Of a stretch of DNA of 64,000 bases, positions 24,901 to 35,639 are shown one piece after another. The notes beneath the pieces were generated by a model. The model saw nothing but the letters and a program-made list of their open reading frames with translations, ran no database searches and was not told the origin of the DNA. Both the position numbers and the translations under genes were made by a program. Numbering within the stretch: the first letter of the stretch is position 1; each line of letters begins with the position of its first letter. The DNA is taken from NCBI GenBank assembly GCA_030704615.1, contig CM060733.1:23560001-23624000 (forward strand). The letters run 5' to 3'. The DNA is from Takakia lepidozioides (Eukaryota > Streptophyta > Takakiopsida > Takakiales > Takakiaceae).

Positions 24901-27900
24901 ACAGTGTGCATTGACGCACACTCTTTGAGCTGCCAGGTAAGTCTGCATTGAACCTCAAATACATGCCCTATGTGGCCGATTTTCACATGAAAAAAACAAT
25001 GACAAGTTAGGCTCAAACAGTGTGCGTTGACGCACACTATTTGAGCTGCCACGTAAGTGTGCATTGAAGCTCAAAGAGATGCCTTATATGGCCGATTTTC
25101 AGATTAAAAAAATAATGACATGGTGTGCTCAAACAGTGTGCGTTGACGCACACTGCTGGAGCTGCCTTGTAAGTGTGAATTGAAGCTCAAAGAGATGCAC
25201 TATGTGGCCGATTTTCAGAAAAAAAAAACAAAAAAAAAACATGGATGGCTGCAACAGTGTGCGTTGACGCACACTATTTGAGGTGCCAGGTAAGTCTGCA
25301 TTGAACCTTTTATACATGCCATATGTAGCCAATTTTCACATGAAAACAACAATGACAAGTTAGGCTCAAACACTGTGCGTTGACGCACACGGTTTGGGCT
25401 GCCACGTAAGTGTGTATTGAAGCTCAAAGAGATGCCCTATGTGGCCTATTTTCAGATAAAAAAAACAATGACATGGTGGGCTGGAACAGTGTGCATTGAC
25501 GCACACTCTTTGAGCTGCTACGTAAGTCTGCATTCAACCTCAAATACATGCCCTATATGGCCGATTTTCACATGAAAAAAACAATGACAAGTTGGGGTCA
25601 AACAGTGTGCGTTGACGCACACTGTTTGAGCTGCCACGTAAGTATGCATTGATGCTCAAAGAGATGCCTTATGTAGCCTATTTTCAGATTAAAAAAACAA
25701 TGACATAGTGGACTCGAACAGTGTGCGTTGACGCACACTGCTGGAGCTGCCACGTAAGTGTGCATTAAAGCTCAGAGAGATACCCTATGTGGCCGATTTT
25801 CTTGAAAAAAAAAAAAAAAAAAAAAAACACGGTTGGCTGGAACAGTGTGCATTGACGCACACTATTTGAGCTGCCAGGTAAGTCTGCATTGAACCTCAAA
25901 TACATGCCCTATGTAACCAATTTTCATATGAAAAACAAATGACAAGTTGGGCTCAAACAGTGTGCGTTGACGCACACTGTTTGGGCTGCCACGTAAGTGT
26001 GTATTGAAGCTCAAAGAGATGCGCTATGTGGCCTATTTTCAGATAAAAAAAGCAATGACATGGTGGGCTGGAACAGTGTGCATTGACGCACACTCTTTGA
26101 GCTGCTAGGTAAGTCTGCATTCAACCTCAAATACATGCCCTATATGGCCGATTTTCATATGAAAAAAACAATGACAAGTTGGGGTCAAACAGTATGCGTT
26201 GACGCACACTGTTTGAGCTGCCACGTAAGTGTGCATTGATGCTCAAAGAGATGCCCTATGTAGCCGATTTTCAGATTAAAAAAACAATGACATGGTGGAC
26301 GCGAACAGTGTGCGTTGACGCACACTGCTGGAGCTGCCACGTAAGTGTGCATTAAAGCTCAAAGGGATACCCTATGTGGCCGATTTTCAGGCAAAAAAAT
26401 AAAAAAATAAAAAAAATAAAAATAATTGGCTGGAACAGTGTGCGTTGACGCACACTATTTGAGCTGCAAGGTAAGTCTGCATTGAACCTCATATACATGC
26501 CCTATGTAACCAATTTTCATATGAAAAAAACAATGACCAGTTGGGCTCAAACAGTGCGCGTTGACGCACACTGTTTGGGCTGCCACGTAAGTGTGTATTG
26601 AAGCTCAAAGAGATGCCCTATGTGGCCTATTTTCAGATAAAAAAAACAATGACATGGTGGGCTGGAACAGTGTGCATTGACGCACACTCTTTGAGCTGCC
26701 AGGTAAGTCTGCATTGAACCTCAAATACATGCCCTATGTGGCCGATTTTCACATAAAAAAAACAATGACAAGTTAGGTTCAAACAGTGTGCGTTGACGCA
26801 CACTATTTGAGCTGCCACGTAAGTGTGCATTGAAGCTCAAAGAGATGCCTTATGTGGCCGATTTTCAGATTAAAAAAATAATGACATGGTGTCCTCAAAC
26901 AGTGTGCGTTGACGCACACTGCTGGAGCTGCCTTGTAAGTGTGCATTGAAGATCAAAGAGATGCCCTATGTTGCCGATTTTTTTAAAAAATAAAATAAAA
27001 AAAAATAATAATAATAATAAAAACACATGGATGGCTGCAACAGTGTGCGTTGACGCACACTATTTGAGGTGCCAGGTAAGTCTGCATTGAACCTTTTATA
27101 CATGCCCTATGTGGCCAATTTTCACATGAAAAAAACAATGACAAGTTGGGCTCAAAAAGTGTGCGTGGACGCACACTGTTTGAGCGGCCACGTAAGTGTG
27201 TATTGAAGCTCAAAGAGATGCCCTATGTGGCCTATTTTCAGATAAAAAAAACAATGACATGGTGGGCTGAAACAGTGTCCATTGACGCACACTCTTTGAG
27301 CTGCTAGGTAAGTCTGCATTAAACCTCAAATACATGCCCTATGTGGCCGATTTTCACATGAAAAAAACAAAGACAAGTTGGGGTCAAACATTGTGCGTTG
27401 ACGCACACTATTTGAGCTGCCACGTAAGTGTGCATTGATGCTCAAAGAGATGCCCTATGTGGCCGATTTTCAGATTAAAAAATCAATGACATGGTGGACT
27501 CGAACAGTGTGCGTTGCCGCACACTTCTGGAGCTGCCACGTAAGTGTGCATTAAAGCTCAAAGATATGCCCTATGTGGCCGATTATCAGAAAAAAAAAAA
27601 AAAAAAACAAACAAACAAAAACATGAATGGCTCGAACAGTGTGCGATGATGCACACTATTGGAGCTGCCAGGTAAGTCTGCATTGAACCTCAAATACATG
27701 CCCTATGTAACCAATTTTCATATGAAAAAAACAATGACAAGTTGGGCTCAAACAGTGTGCGTTGACGCACACTGTTTGGGCTGCCACGTAAGTGTGTATT
27801 GAAGCTCAAAGAGATGCCCTATGTGGCCTATTTTCAGATTAAAAAAAAATGACATGGTGGGCTGGAACAGTGTGCATTGACGCACACTCTTTGAGCTGCA

Positions 27901-30425
27901 AGGTAAGTCTGCATTGAACCTCAAATACATGCCCTATGGGCGATTTTCACATGAAAAAAACAATGACAAGTTAGGCTCAAACAGTGTGCGTTGACGCACA
28001 CTATTTGAGCTGCCACGTAAGTGTGCATTGAAGCTCAAAGAGATGCCTTATGTGCCCGATTTTCAGATTAAAAAAATAATGACATGGTATGCTCAAACAG
28101 TGTGCGTTGACGCACACTGATGGAGCTGCCTTGTAAGTGTGAATTGAAGCTCAAAGAGATGCACTATGTGGCCGATTTTCAGAAAAAAAAAACATGGATG
28201 GCTGCAACAGTGTGCGTTGACGCACACTATTTGAGGTGCCAGGTAAGTCTGCATTGAACCTTTTATACATGCCCTATGTAGCCAATTTTCAAATGAAAAC
28301 AACAATGACAAGTTAGGCTCAAACACTGTGCGTTGACGCACACTGTTTGGGCTGCAACGTAAGTGTGTATTGAAGCTCAAAGAGATGCCCTATGTGGCCT
28401 ATTTTCAGATAAAAAAAACAATGACATGGTGGGCTGGAACAGTGTGCATTGACGCACACTCTTTGAGCTGCCAGGTAAGTCTGCATTGAACCTCAAATAC
28501 ATGCCCTATGTGGCCGATTTTCACATGAAAAAAACAATGACAAGTTAGGCTCAAACAGTGTGCGTTGACGCACACTCTTTGAGCTGCCACGTAAGTGTGC
28601 ATTGAAGCTCAAAGAGATGCCTTATGTGGCCGATTTTCAGATTAAAAAAACAATGACATGGTGGACTCGAACAGTGTGCGTTGCCGCACAATGCTGGAGC
28701 TGCCACGTAAGTGTGCATTAAAGCTCAAAGAGATGCCCTATGTGGCCGATTATACGAAAAAAAATAAAAAAAATAAATTTAAAAATAAAATAAAAAATGA
28801 ATGGCTCGAACAGTGTGCGTTGACGCACACTATTTGAGCTGCCAGGAAAGTCTGCATTGAACCTCATATACATGCCCTATGTAACCAATTTTCATATGAA
28901 AAAAACAATGACAAGTTGGGCTCAAACAGTGTGCGTTGACGCACACTGTTTGGGCTGCCACGTAAGTGTGTATTGAAGCTCAAAGAGATGCCCTATGTGG
29001 CCTATTTTCAGATAAAAAAAACAATGACATGGTGGGCTGGAACAGTGTGCATTGACGCACACTCTTTGAGCTGCCAGGTAAGTCTGCATTGAACCTCAAA
29101 TACATGCCCTATGTGGCCGATTTTCACATGAAAAAAACAATGACAAGTTAGGCTCAAACAGTGTGCGTTGACGCACACTATTTGAGCTGCCACGTAAGTG
29201 TGCATTGAAGCTCAAAGAGATGCCTTATGTGGCCGATATTCAGATTAAAAAAATAATGACATGGTGTGCTCAAACAGTGTGCGTTGACGCACACTGTTTG
29301 AGCTGCCACGTAAGTGTGTATTGAAGCTCAAAGAGATGCCCTATGTGGCCTATTTTCAGATAAAAAAACAATGACATGGTGGGCTGGAACAGTGTGCATT
29401 GACGCACACTCTTTGAGCTGCCAGGTAAGTCTGCATTGAACCTCAAATACATGCGCTATGTGGCCGATTTTCACATGAAAAAAACAATGACAAGTTAGGC
29501 TCAAATAGTGTGCGTTGACGCACACTATTTGAGCTGCCACGTAAGTGTGCATTGAAGCTCAAAGAGATGCCTTATGTGGCCGATATTCAGATTAAAAAAA
29601 TAATGACATGGTGTGCTCGAACAGTGTGCGTTGACGCACACTGCTGGAGCTGCCTTATAAGTGTGCATTGAAGCTCAAAGAGATGCCCTATGTGGCCGAT
29701 TTTCCAAAAAAACAAAAAAAACATGGATGGCTGCAACAGTGTGCGTTGACGCACACTGTTTGAGCTGCCACGTAAGTCTGCATTGAACCTCAAATACATG
29801 CCCTATGTGGCCGATTTTCACATGAAAAAAATAAAGACATGTTGGGGTCAAACAGTGTGCGTTGACACACACTGTTTGAGCTGCCACGTAAGTGTGTATT
29901 GAGGCTCAAAGAGATGCCCTATGTGGCCGATTTTCATATAAAAAAAAACAATGACATGGTGGGCTGGAACAGTGTGCGTTGACGCACACTGTTTGAGCTG
30001 CCAGGTAAGTCTGCATTGAACCTCAAATACATGCCATATGTGGCCAATTTTCACATGAAAAAAACAATGACAAGTTGGGCTCAAACAGTGTGCGTTGACG
30101 CACACTATTTGAGCTGCAACGTAAGTGTGCATTGAAGCTCAAAGAGATGCCCTATGTGGCCGATTTTCACATGAAAAAAAACAATGACAAGGTGGGCTCA
30201 AATAGTGTGCGTTGACGCACACTGCTGGAGCTGCCAGGTAAGTTTGCATTGAACAACAAAGAGATGCCCTATGAGGCCGATTTCCAAATGGAAAAAACAA
30301 TGACAAGGTGGGCTCAAACAGTGTGCGTTGACGTACACTGCTAGAGCTGCCAGGTAGGTGTGCATTGAAGCTCAAAGAGATACCCTATGAGGCCGATTCC
30401 AAATGAAAAAAACAATGACAAGGTG
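21975..30425. repeat. Tandem array of about 70 hairpin monomers (118 bp)
   Basis: Each monomer of about 118 bp has a palindrome with arms CAGTGTGCG and CGCACACTG around a TTGA loop. In the best copies the arms extend to 15 bp (CTCAAACAGTGTGCG). It is followed by GAGCTGCCACGTAAGTGTGC, an AAAGAGATGCCCTATGTGGC block, ATTTTCA and an A-run of 6-30 bases. Monomer types alternate, and a long-A-run type recurs every about 590 bp (about 23,450; 24,040; 24,630; 25,220; 25,810; 26,395; 26,990; 27,590; 28,185; 28,760), so the higher-order unit is five monomers. The first monomers (22.0-22.5 kb, loop TTGC) and the last ones are the most diverged. The short minus-strand ORFs (MHTYVAAQIVCVNAHCLSL and similar) are repeat shadows. 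Confidence 0.95.
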
Positions 30426-30791
30426 CAAAACACAACCTCATTACATTCGGGGTCTTCCTGTTTACTGCTCTCTAGGGTTGTTGTCGTCTTTCCATAATTG
30501 ATGGTTTCATGTCATGTTTAGGGTTTGTTTTTCATCCAAATACAACACGGCTTCTTGTGGCTTCTTGTCACGCTAAACAGTTTTTCTGGTTGGTGTCTCT
30601 TAGTGTGGTTGTCTGCGAAGTTCGGTGCATGTCATTCCTACATCCTTTGCAGGCATCGCCCACAGTCTTTGGGTTAGTGCTAACCTTATTGACCTCAGTG
30701 TTTGTTTGTGGTGGATCCTCTTTCGAGAATTACGGGCTATCAGTTCGGGGATTCCGTTGTGAATCGCAATTTTTGGTCAGTGGAGGAAAAC

Positions 30792-31999
30792 ATGTCGAGG
30801 GAGCAAGATAGACTCGCTCGATTTCATTCCAATGCAGGTAGTCTTCCACTGACTACCACTACAGACGACAATGGGTTTGCAATTGTTCATGAGGATGAGC
30901 TGGTTACAGTGTTCCCGTTGGAATTGGGTTCTCTGCTTGTTCAAAAAGAGGTGTATGACGAGGATGAGAATTTGGATTCTGGGCACTTGGAGAAACCATT
31001 GGTTGGTGAGTGTGGAAGGAAGTGGAGAGTCCTTCCAGGCACATCCTGTGTCCTTGGAAAAGAGAGAAGACAATCAGCAGGATCAGTAGTTACCCCTGGC
31101 ACTGAAGCATCAGTCGTGCAGCAGAAGGGCACAGTTCATGTGAAACAAGAGGTGAGCACATCCACTACATTCGTGACTCTTTCAGACTCGTCCTCGGAGG
31201 ATGTTTCTGAGATTCCTCCGCCAGTGCAGACTCCCATCTTGGATGATGACGAATTGCAGGAGATAACGAGTGTCATTCCGAAATTGAAAGCCCTCGCAGG
31301 GGTGCCTGGGTGCAAGAGCGAGCTGCGTTTTGTTGATTGGGAGTCCCTTCGTGTGCAGCGGTTCAATACGTGCCAACAAAGTTTGATGGGACATCTTGTT
31401 TGAGCTCAACCCTCCCACGTCTTCCAGTGGACTGGCTAGGCTTCTGCAAGGCATGGACAAGAAACATGACGGACACCCTTGGTGCATGACAAAAACATCG
31501 AACATCCACAACGACATTGGATTGAAATTTCGAAGGTCGGTTTGCGTTGGGCATTGCAAGTGCGTGAATATTTCTTGCCCTCGGCTGAGAAACAGCGCTA
31601 ATCGGCTGACGACGAATCGGGTGCAGATCACAAATGCAAGATGGAATCGGCTAGAATTTTGCAGGCTCGGGTGACTCGTATCACCGAAGTCCTTGCCCCG
31701 GGGTATGGACGGATTTACACAGTGCTGTCTATTGGCTCAATTCTTCATGGCAAAGAATATCAGGTTACCGTGGGGAATTTCCCTAAATGCACTTGTCCGG
31801 ATTTTGTAACGATGCGTGAGGGCGCTCTCGGCATGAGAGGGAAGTGGATCCTCTGCAAGCATCAATATTACATATACCTTGTAATTATGTGTTGCGACGG
31901 TAAGAGAGACCAATTCATTCACCAAGCCACACTAGGCTACGGAGAAGTCATCACCCTTCTGCAGCGGGACACCTCACGTGGGGCTCCGCCAAATTCTCT
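30792..31999 (+). pseudogene. Element A MULE-like transposase remnant with SWIM zinc finger
   Basis: The frame from ATG 30792 (MSREQDRLARF) runs to 31403 and is related to the B protein: ECGRKWRVLPGTSCVLG here against GCGIEWHVPPSDTILY in B, then an acidic Ser-rich linker. Two small indels near 31,365-31,395 break the frame. It resumes as FELNPPTSS...MDKKHDGHPWCMTKTS (31,396 on), matching B's MDRKHDGHPWCVTKTS. After about 31,650 the text jumps to GYGRIYTVLSIGS, then YQVTVGNFPKCTCPDF and a CKHQYYI, the CxC...CxH of a SWIM zinc finger, typical of MULE transposases. The roughly 500-residue DDE core seen in B is missing, so this copy cannot be autonomous. Confidence 0.75.
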
Positions 32000-32329
32000 T
32001 TGAACACATACGAGCCATGCCCGCTTCCCATGCTGGTTTCCAGGTTACCGTGTGAAGACTTTGCATTTATGACAAACACATACATTTCGTTCACGGAACC
32101 AGGGCAAATGCACATGCCATTCATTGTAAGCGTCTATCTGTGAATTCAAATAAAGTGTGTCAATCATTCTGAGCTCAAATCTGCCATATTTTCATATTCC
32201 TCTTTTTGTGCAGGCATTGCAGACACGGTGCATGGTGGCCCCCTTTGTTTTGTCCACGGTAATAGGCCCTCTTCCTGCAATCCTCGCCTATAGGACCTGC
32301 TTCTCCAGCAGATTTGTGCCGCTCACGCT

Positions 32330-32422
32330 TCCCTGAAGTGTGAGCTCAGCTCATGCTTTGCAGCTTCAACGTGAGCTCAGCTCCCAGGCTCACGGGGCTG
32401 GGCTCACGCCGTAGCTACGCTG
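32330..32422 (-). repeat. Element A right terminal inverted repeat
   Basis: This is the inverted counterpart of the left end: GTGAGCTCAGCTC copies, CCAGGCTCACGGGGCTGGGC and TCACGCC. Identity with the left end is highest over the two CGTGAGCC motifs and low in the last 13 bases. Confidence 0.65.
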
Positions 32423-32433
32423 CGGTGCAGCTG
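32423..32433. repeat. Target site duplication of element A, right copy
   Basis: Second copy of CGGTGCAGCTG, identical to 18977-18987. Confidence 0.75.
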
Positions 32434-32539
32434 AGTAGGGAGAGATTGAAACACGGCCTGCTAAGACCAAGCTAACTCTCCCAAGAACGGCGAGCTCGCA
32501 AGAATGTTGTGAGCTTCTCCTCGTCTCATCTCCTCCTCC

Positions 32540-33370
32540 TCTCCTCCTTCCTGCATCATTTGCTCAACGCCTCCATCCCACGCCCCTGCATATCTTGCGA
32601 TTATTGCGTTCCATCCCTCGGCTACATGGTAAGGCGCAGGAGACAAAAAAAACGCCAAGTCCCAACCCTCCTTTGTGTTCACGATTACCCTAATGGGCAA
32701 CCTTATTAGCAACTTCTTAACTTTTTTAATCCTAATGGGCAACTTATTAGCAACTTTTTGATTTTTTAACCTTTTGCACTTTGATTCATTCTAGGTCAAA
32801 GGCTAAAATCCTGCTACCAAACTTGTCTAGAAACCAAAACACCACGTAAACAAACATTTGATAGTGTTAGTAAAATATATTACCATTGGGCTGGTTTGAA
32901 CACTTGCTAGTAAAAACTTTCACTTTGAGTTATTGAAAATAAAATATGCATTATAAATTATATTTTCATAATTACAGCTGTCAATGTTTGACTTAGGGGT
33001 GGTAGAATAAAGGACTCCGTAATGAAACTTTTGATAGTTATAGTGAATTGTTCTATTAATATCAGCACATTTCACTACGTGGTGCTAGAAATAGTGAAAA
33101 GTGCACGTGTCATTTCGAAGGCACATACACGAATGTATTCATCCATTGGATAAGTTCATTCATCAATGATCAAAGTGCAAAAGGTTAAAAAAATTCAAAA
33201 AGTTGCTTATAGGGTTGCCCATTAGGGTGCCAGCCGTGAACAAAGGGCTAGGACTTGGCCTCCTTTTGGGCTTTTTTTTGTCTCCCGCCACACCATATGT
33301 TTTCTTAGTATCCACAAGCCTAGAGCATGGAACGCAACGATCGCAAGATGTGCAGAGGCGTGGGATGGAG
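32540..33370. repeat. Foldback repeat carrying PPR remnants in both arms
   Basis: The left arm (about 32,540-32,780) and the right arm (about 33,165-33,370) are inverted copies. CCCTAATGGGCAACCTTATT on the left faces its complement (GGTTGCCCATTAGGG) at about 33,212. Further out both arms encode the same PPR-derived text on opposite strands: WNAIIARYAGAWDGG on minus at 32,560-32,640 and AWNATIARCAEAWDGGF on plus at 33,325-33,375. The left arm also holds an internal duplication of the ATGGGCAA...TTAGCAACTT unit. The loop of about 390 bp is AT-rich and without a gene. Confidence 0.6.
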
Positions 33371-33429
33371 GCTTTGCAGACCTATTCTTGAGCATGCAGG
33401 AAGGGGCAAGGATAGACACAACGAGGCAC

Positions 33430-33775
33430 TACAACACACTACGGTTTTCAGCACCGTCGGTATTTTACTATGAATTTCAGTCGTATAATTAGAGCTCTGA
33501 AACCATATTCAGTCATGAAGTCATACGATTCTAGGAAAATTCATCCACGTGTAGTCCTCCATATGACGCGAGTCATATAAACCATCCCTGTCATCAAGGT
33601 CAACAATGTTTGACCAATGTTCCCTACCTTTCCGGAGTCATGTAGTGATATCCATTACTACTGAGTGATAAAACTATGACTGCAACGCATTTCAGCGTTC
33701 TATAGTCGTGTACCTAATGCCGTTTTTATGACTCCGCAAAAGCCGTAGTCCTAAAAATGCTCTTTGTCTGGGTCC
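33430..33775. mobile_element. CACTA-like terminal fragment, inverse of that at 15.0 kb
   Basis: CACTACGGTTTTCAGCACCG at about 33,431 has a CACTA start. The right side read inverted (AGAGCATTTTTAGGACTACG) matches GAGCATTTTTATGACTGC at about 15,030. Many AGTCATA/TATGACT motifs lie between. No transposase is visible. Confidence 0.4.
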
Positions 33776-34020
33776 ATGCCTAGAGTCCAAGGACCCCACT
33801 CCTCATTTGGGGCCTCAAGGAACCTAGAACGCAAAACCAGAGTGTTGGACATCATGGCATCCCCTGCATTGTTTGGGTCATAAAATCCGCACCATGCCAA
33901 CCTGCCAACAAACTCAAAAGCTCTCACAAGAATATCCCCTCGCATGGGTTTGGAATAGTCGATGCAGTGGTCCATCATCCAAATGCGTCGTGCGACGAAG
34001 GGAGTGAGGTTGCCAAGCAT
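33751..34020 (-). pseudogene. Unrecognised coding fragment
   Basis: A 90-codon frame with protein-like composition (MLGNLTPFVARRIWMMDHCI, FVGRLAWCGFYDPNNAGDAM) runs into the CACTA-like end at about 33,770, which probably supplies its last residues. No family is recognised. It may be an exon of a gene cut by that insertion. Confidence 0.3.
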
Positions 34021-34199
34021 ACCTGCATCAGGCTGCTAAATGGAACGGGGGCCACGGCCATTGGATGAGCTCGCACTTGTGGGCATGGTGTTGGTTGAAG
34101 ATGGTGTGCTGCAGAGATGAAGGAATCAAAACAGGTTGAAACCAAGAGGGCGTCAAGAAATGAAGACAAGAATGCAAGAGTGCTCAAAATCAGCAAGAA

Positions 34200-34740
34200 G
34201 GCTGAACCCTAAACTAGAATGAAATAGGGGTGCTTAAAGGGAAGAGACCTCAGGCTGAGGCTCAGGCTGATCCAAGAATGAAAGAGGACTGAAAGAAAGC
34301 ATGAGAGGAAACTAGAGGGCTTCTTGTATGCATGAGAGGAAAACAGGAGGGATGCAAGAAAGCTAGAATGAAAGAGGCCTCCAAGAAATACAGATCGCAA
34401 TGCAATAGGACTCAAAGAAAGAAACAATGAAAGAGGGCTCCAAGAAAGCAAGAGAGCAAAGCAAGAGGACTCAAGTAAATAAACAATGAAAAAGGGATGA
34501 AAACAACCCTAAACTTAAGCTCAATAGGCGGGAAACTGTTGGCATGTCATGGGAAGTCATGGCAAGTCATGCCTCATCCTTTTTTTATATAAGTATGCAC
34601 CAACTTATGAACCCAAACTGGCAAGTCATAGAAAGTCATGGCAACTTATGCCTGTATGCAAATGCCTGTCATGGCAATTTATGGCATGTATGCGAATGCA
34701 CATTGTATTTGAGGCGAACAATATTACCCAACCCTAATCC
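34200..34740. repeat. Purine-rich and GTCATGGCAA low-complexity tracts
   Basis: 34,200-34,520 is a GA-rich degenerate repeat (GAATGAAAGAGG, AAGAAAGCAAGAG). 34,540-34,700 repeats AGTCATGGCAA-like units. No gene is supported. Confidence 0.5.
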
Positions 34741-34767
34741 GTAGCGTTTCATCTCTCATTCAACATT

Positions 34768-35292
34768 TTGTTCCCTCACTCTTCCCCTCATGCACTCTTC
34801 CCCTCTTCCCCTCTTTCACTCTTCCCAGGTACCCATGGAGTATGTAGACATTTATGGAACAACGGAATGCTCAAGAGCACACATTGCACAGATTGTGGAG
34901 AATGGCTTTTGGTCTGCAGCAGAATGAGCTCCACGGATATGCATTGGCATTTGTTGTCCATGGTGGAGTCCTATGCAGGGCAAGACAAAGCATGGGCGTA
35001 CGCTGTGAAAGAAGGGGTACGCACCCTTACCATGGAGTTGGGGTCATTGGAGTATGCGTACACGATGGACGAGGACGAGCAGAAGGGTGTCATCATCCTC
35101 CATGTGCTTCTTGGCCTTGTTGAGAAGGTGATATTCCGCACATTCAAGGAAATGCATTCTCGTTACGATGGCGTGTATTTGGAGTGGGGCGAGCACATTG
35201 CAATGGACTCACCATGGGTGCAGGACATCTTGGCATGGATTCCCCAATCCATGGTGTTTGTGGACCCGTTTGCACCACATGCAGTGGAGTAG
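34768..35292 (+). CDS. Hypothetical protein, possible retroelement or host ORF
   Basis: An open frame of 174 codons with an early Pro/Ser/Phe-rich stretch, then a coding-looking body (HCTDCGEWLLVCSRMSSTDM, AYAVKEGVRTLTMELGSLEY, WGEHIAMDSPWVQDILAWIP). The CTDC motif and acidic stretch are the only notable parts. I do not recognise the family. A start at the second in-frame ATG, 34870, would remove the low-complexity N-terminus. It lies just upstream of the Ty3 pol region but shows no gag or protease motif. Confidence 0.35.
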   Translation: MFPHSSPHALFPSSPLSLFPGTHGVCRHLWNNGMLKSTHCTDCGEWLLVCSRMSSTDMHWHLLSMVESYAGQDKAWAYAVKEGVRTLTMELGSLEYAYTMDEDEQKGVIILHVLLGLVEKVIFRTFKEMHSRYDGVYLEWGEHIAMDSPWVQDILAWIPQSMVFVDPFAPHAVE

Positions 35293-35639
35293 TGGCAGTG
35301 ACCTTGCCATGCTTTAGGGTTCATTCCTTATGATGTAGAGACAGATTGACTGTGTGCTAATGAAGGCACGGTTGTATGATTCACTTGTTTGTTAGTGCTT
35401 CAGAAATGGATTGTCATGTTGTCTTGAACTCAGTTTCCAGATTTTGATGAGTTCAAATGGCACTTCGTGAGGGTCACCATGCCATGCCCTTGGTGAATGA
35501 CTTTGGGCCTTGGTGGCAGTACATATGCAATATATCTTTGTGGGTTCCGTGTCCTCTGATGCTAGCATGGCAGGAGAACTGGTGCGCATGCATTCGAAAA
35601 TGGATGTGATGCGGATAGTGGACCACGGCAGTGCCTTCT

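Larger units (their letters stand above)
18988..32422. mobile_element. Element A: 13.4-kb MULE-like transposon with methyltransferase gene and hairpin array
   Basis: The borders are set by an 11-bp direct duplication and imperfect terminal inverted repeats. Inside, from left to right, are a leftward methyltransferase-like gene (about 20.26-21.95 kb), about 8.4 kb of tandem palindromic repeat (21,975-30,425) and a rightward transposase remnant (30,792-31,999). The plan matches element B. A looks old: the ParB-like part and upstream exons are missing and the transposase is frameshifted and lacks its DDE core. The 1.2 kb between the left end and the methyltransferase gene holds no recognised gene, only ATCCATTGTATCC-type repeats near 19,150-19,200. 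32,000-32,320 shows no gene. Confidence 0.8.

Noticed and set aside
21975-30425. CRISPR-like array or protein-coding repeats (many similar 60-95 aa minus-strand ORFs such as MHTYVAAQIVCVNAHCLSL)
   Set aside because: The repeat unit is a full 118-bp tandem monomer with no unique spacers, and the ORFs arise because the monomer lacks stops in one frame. This is a satellite.
33751-34196. Ser/Leu-rich minus-strand frame at 34196-33975 as a secreted protein
   Set aside because: It overlaps the better-looking frame at 34020-33751 and has no supporting motif.
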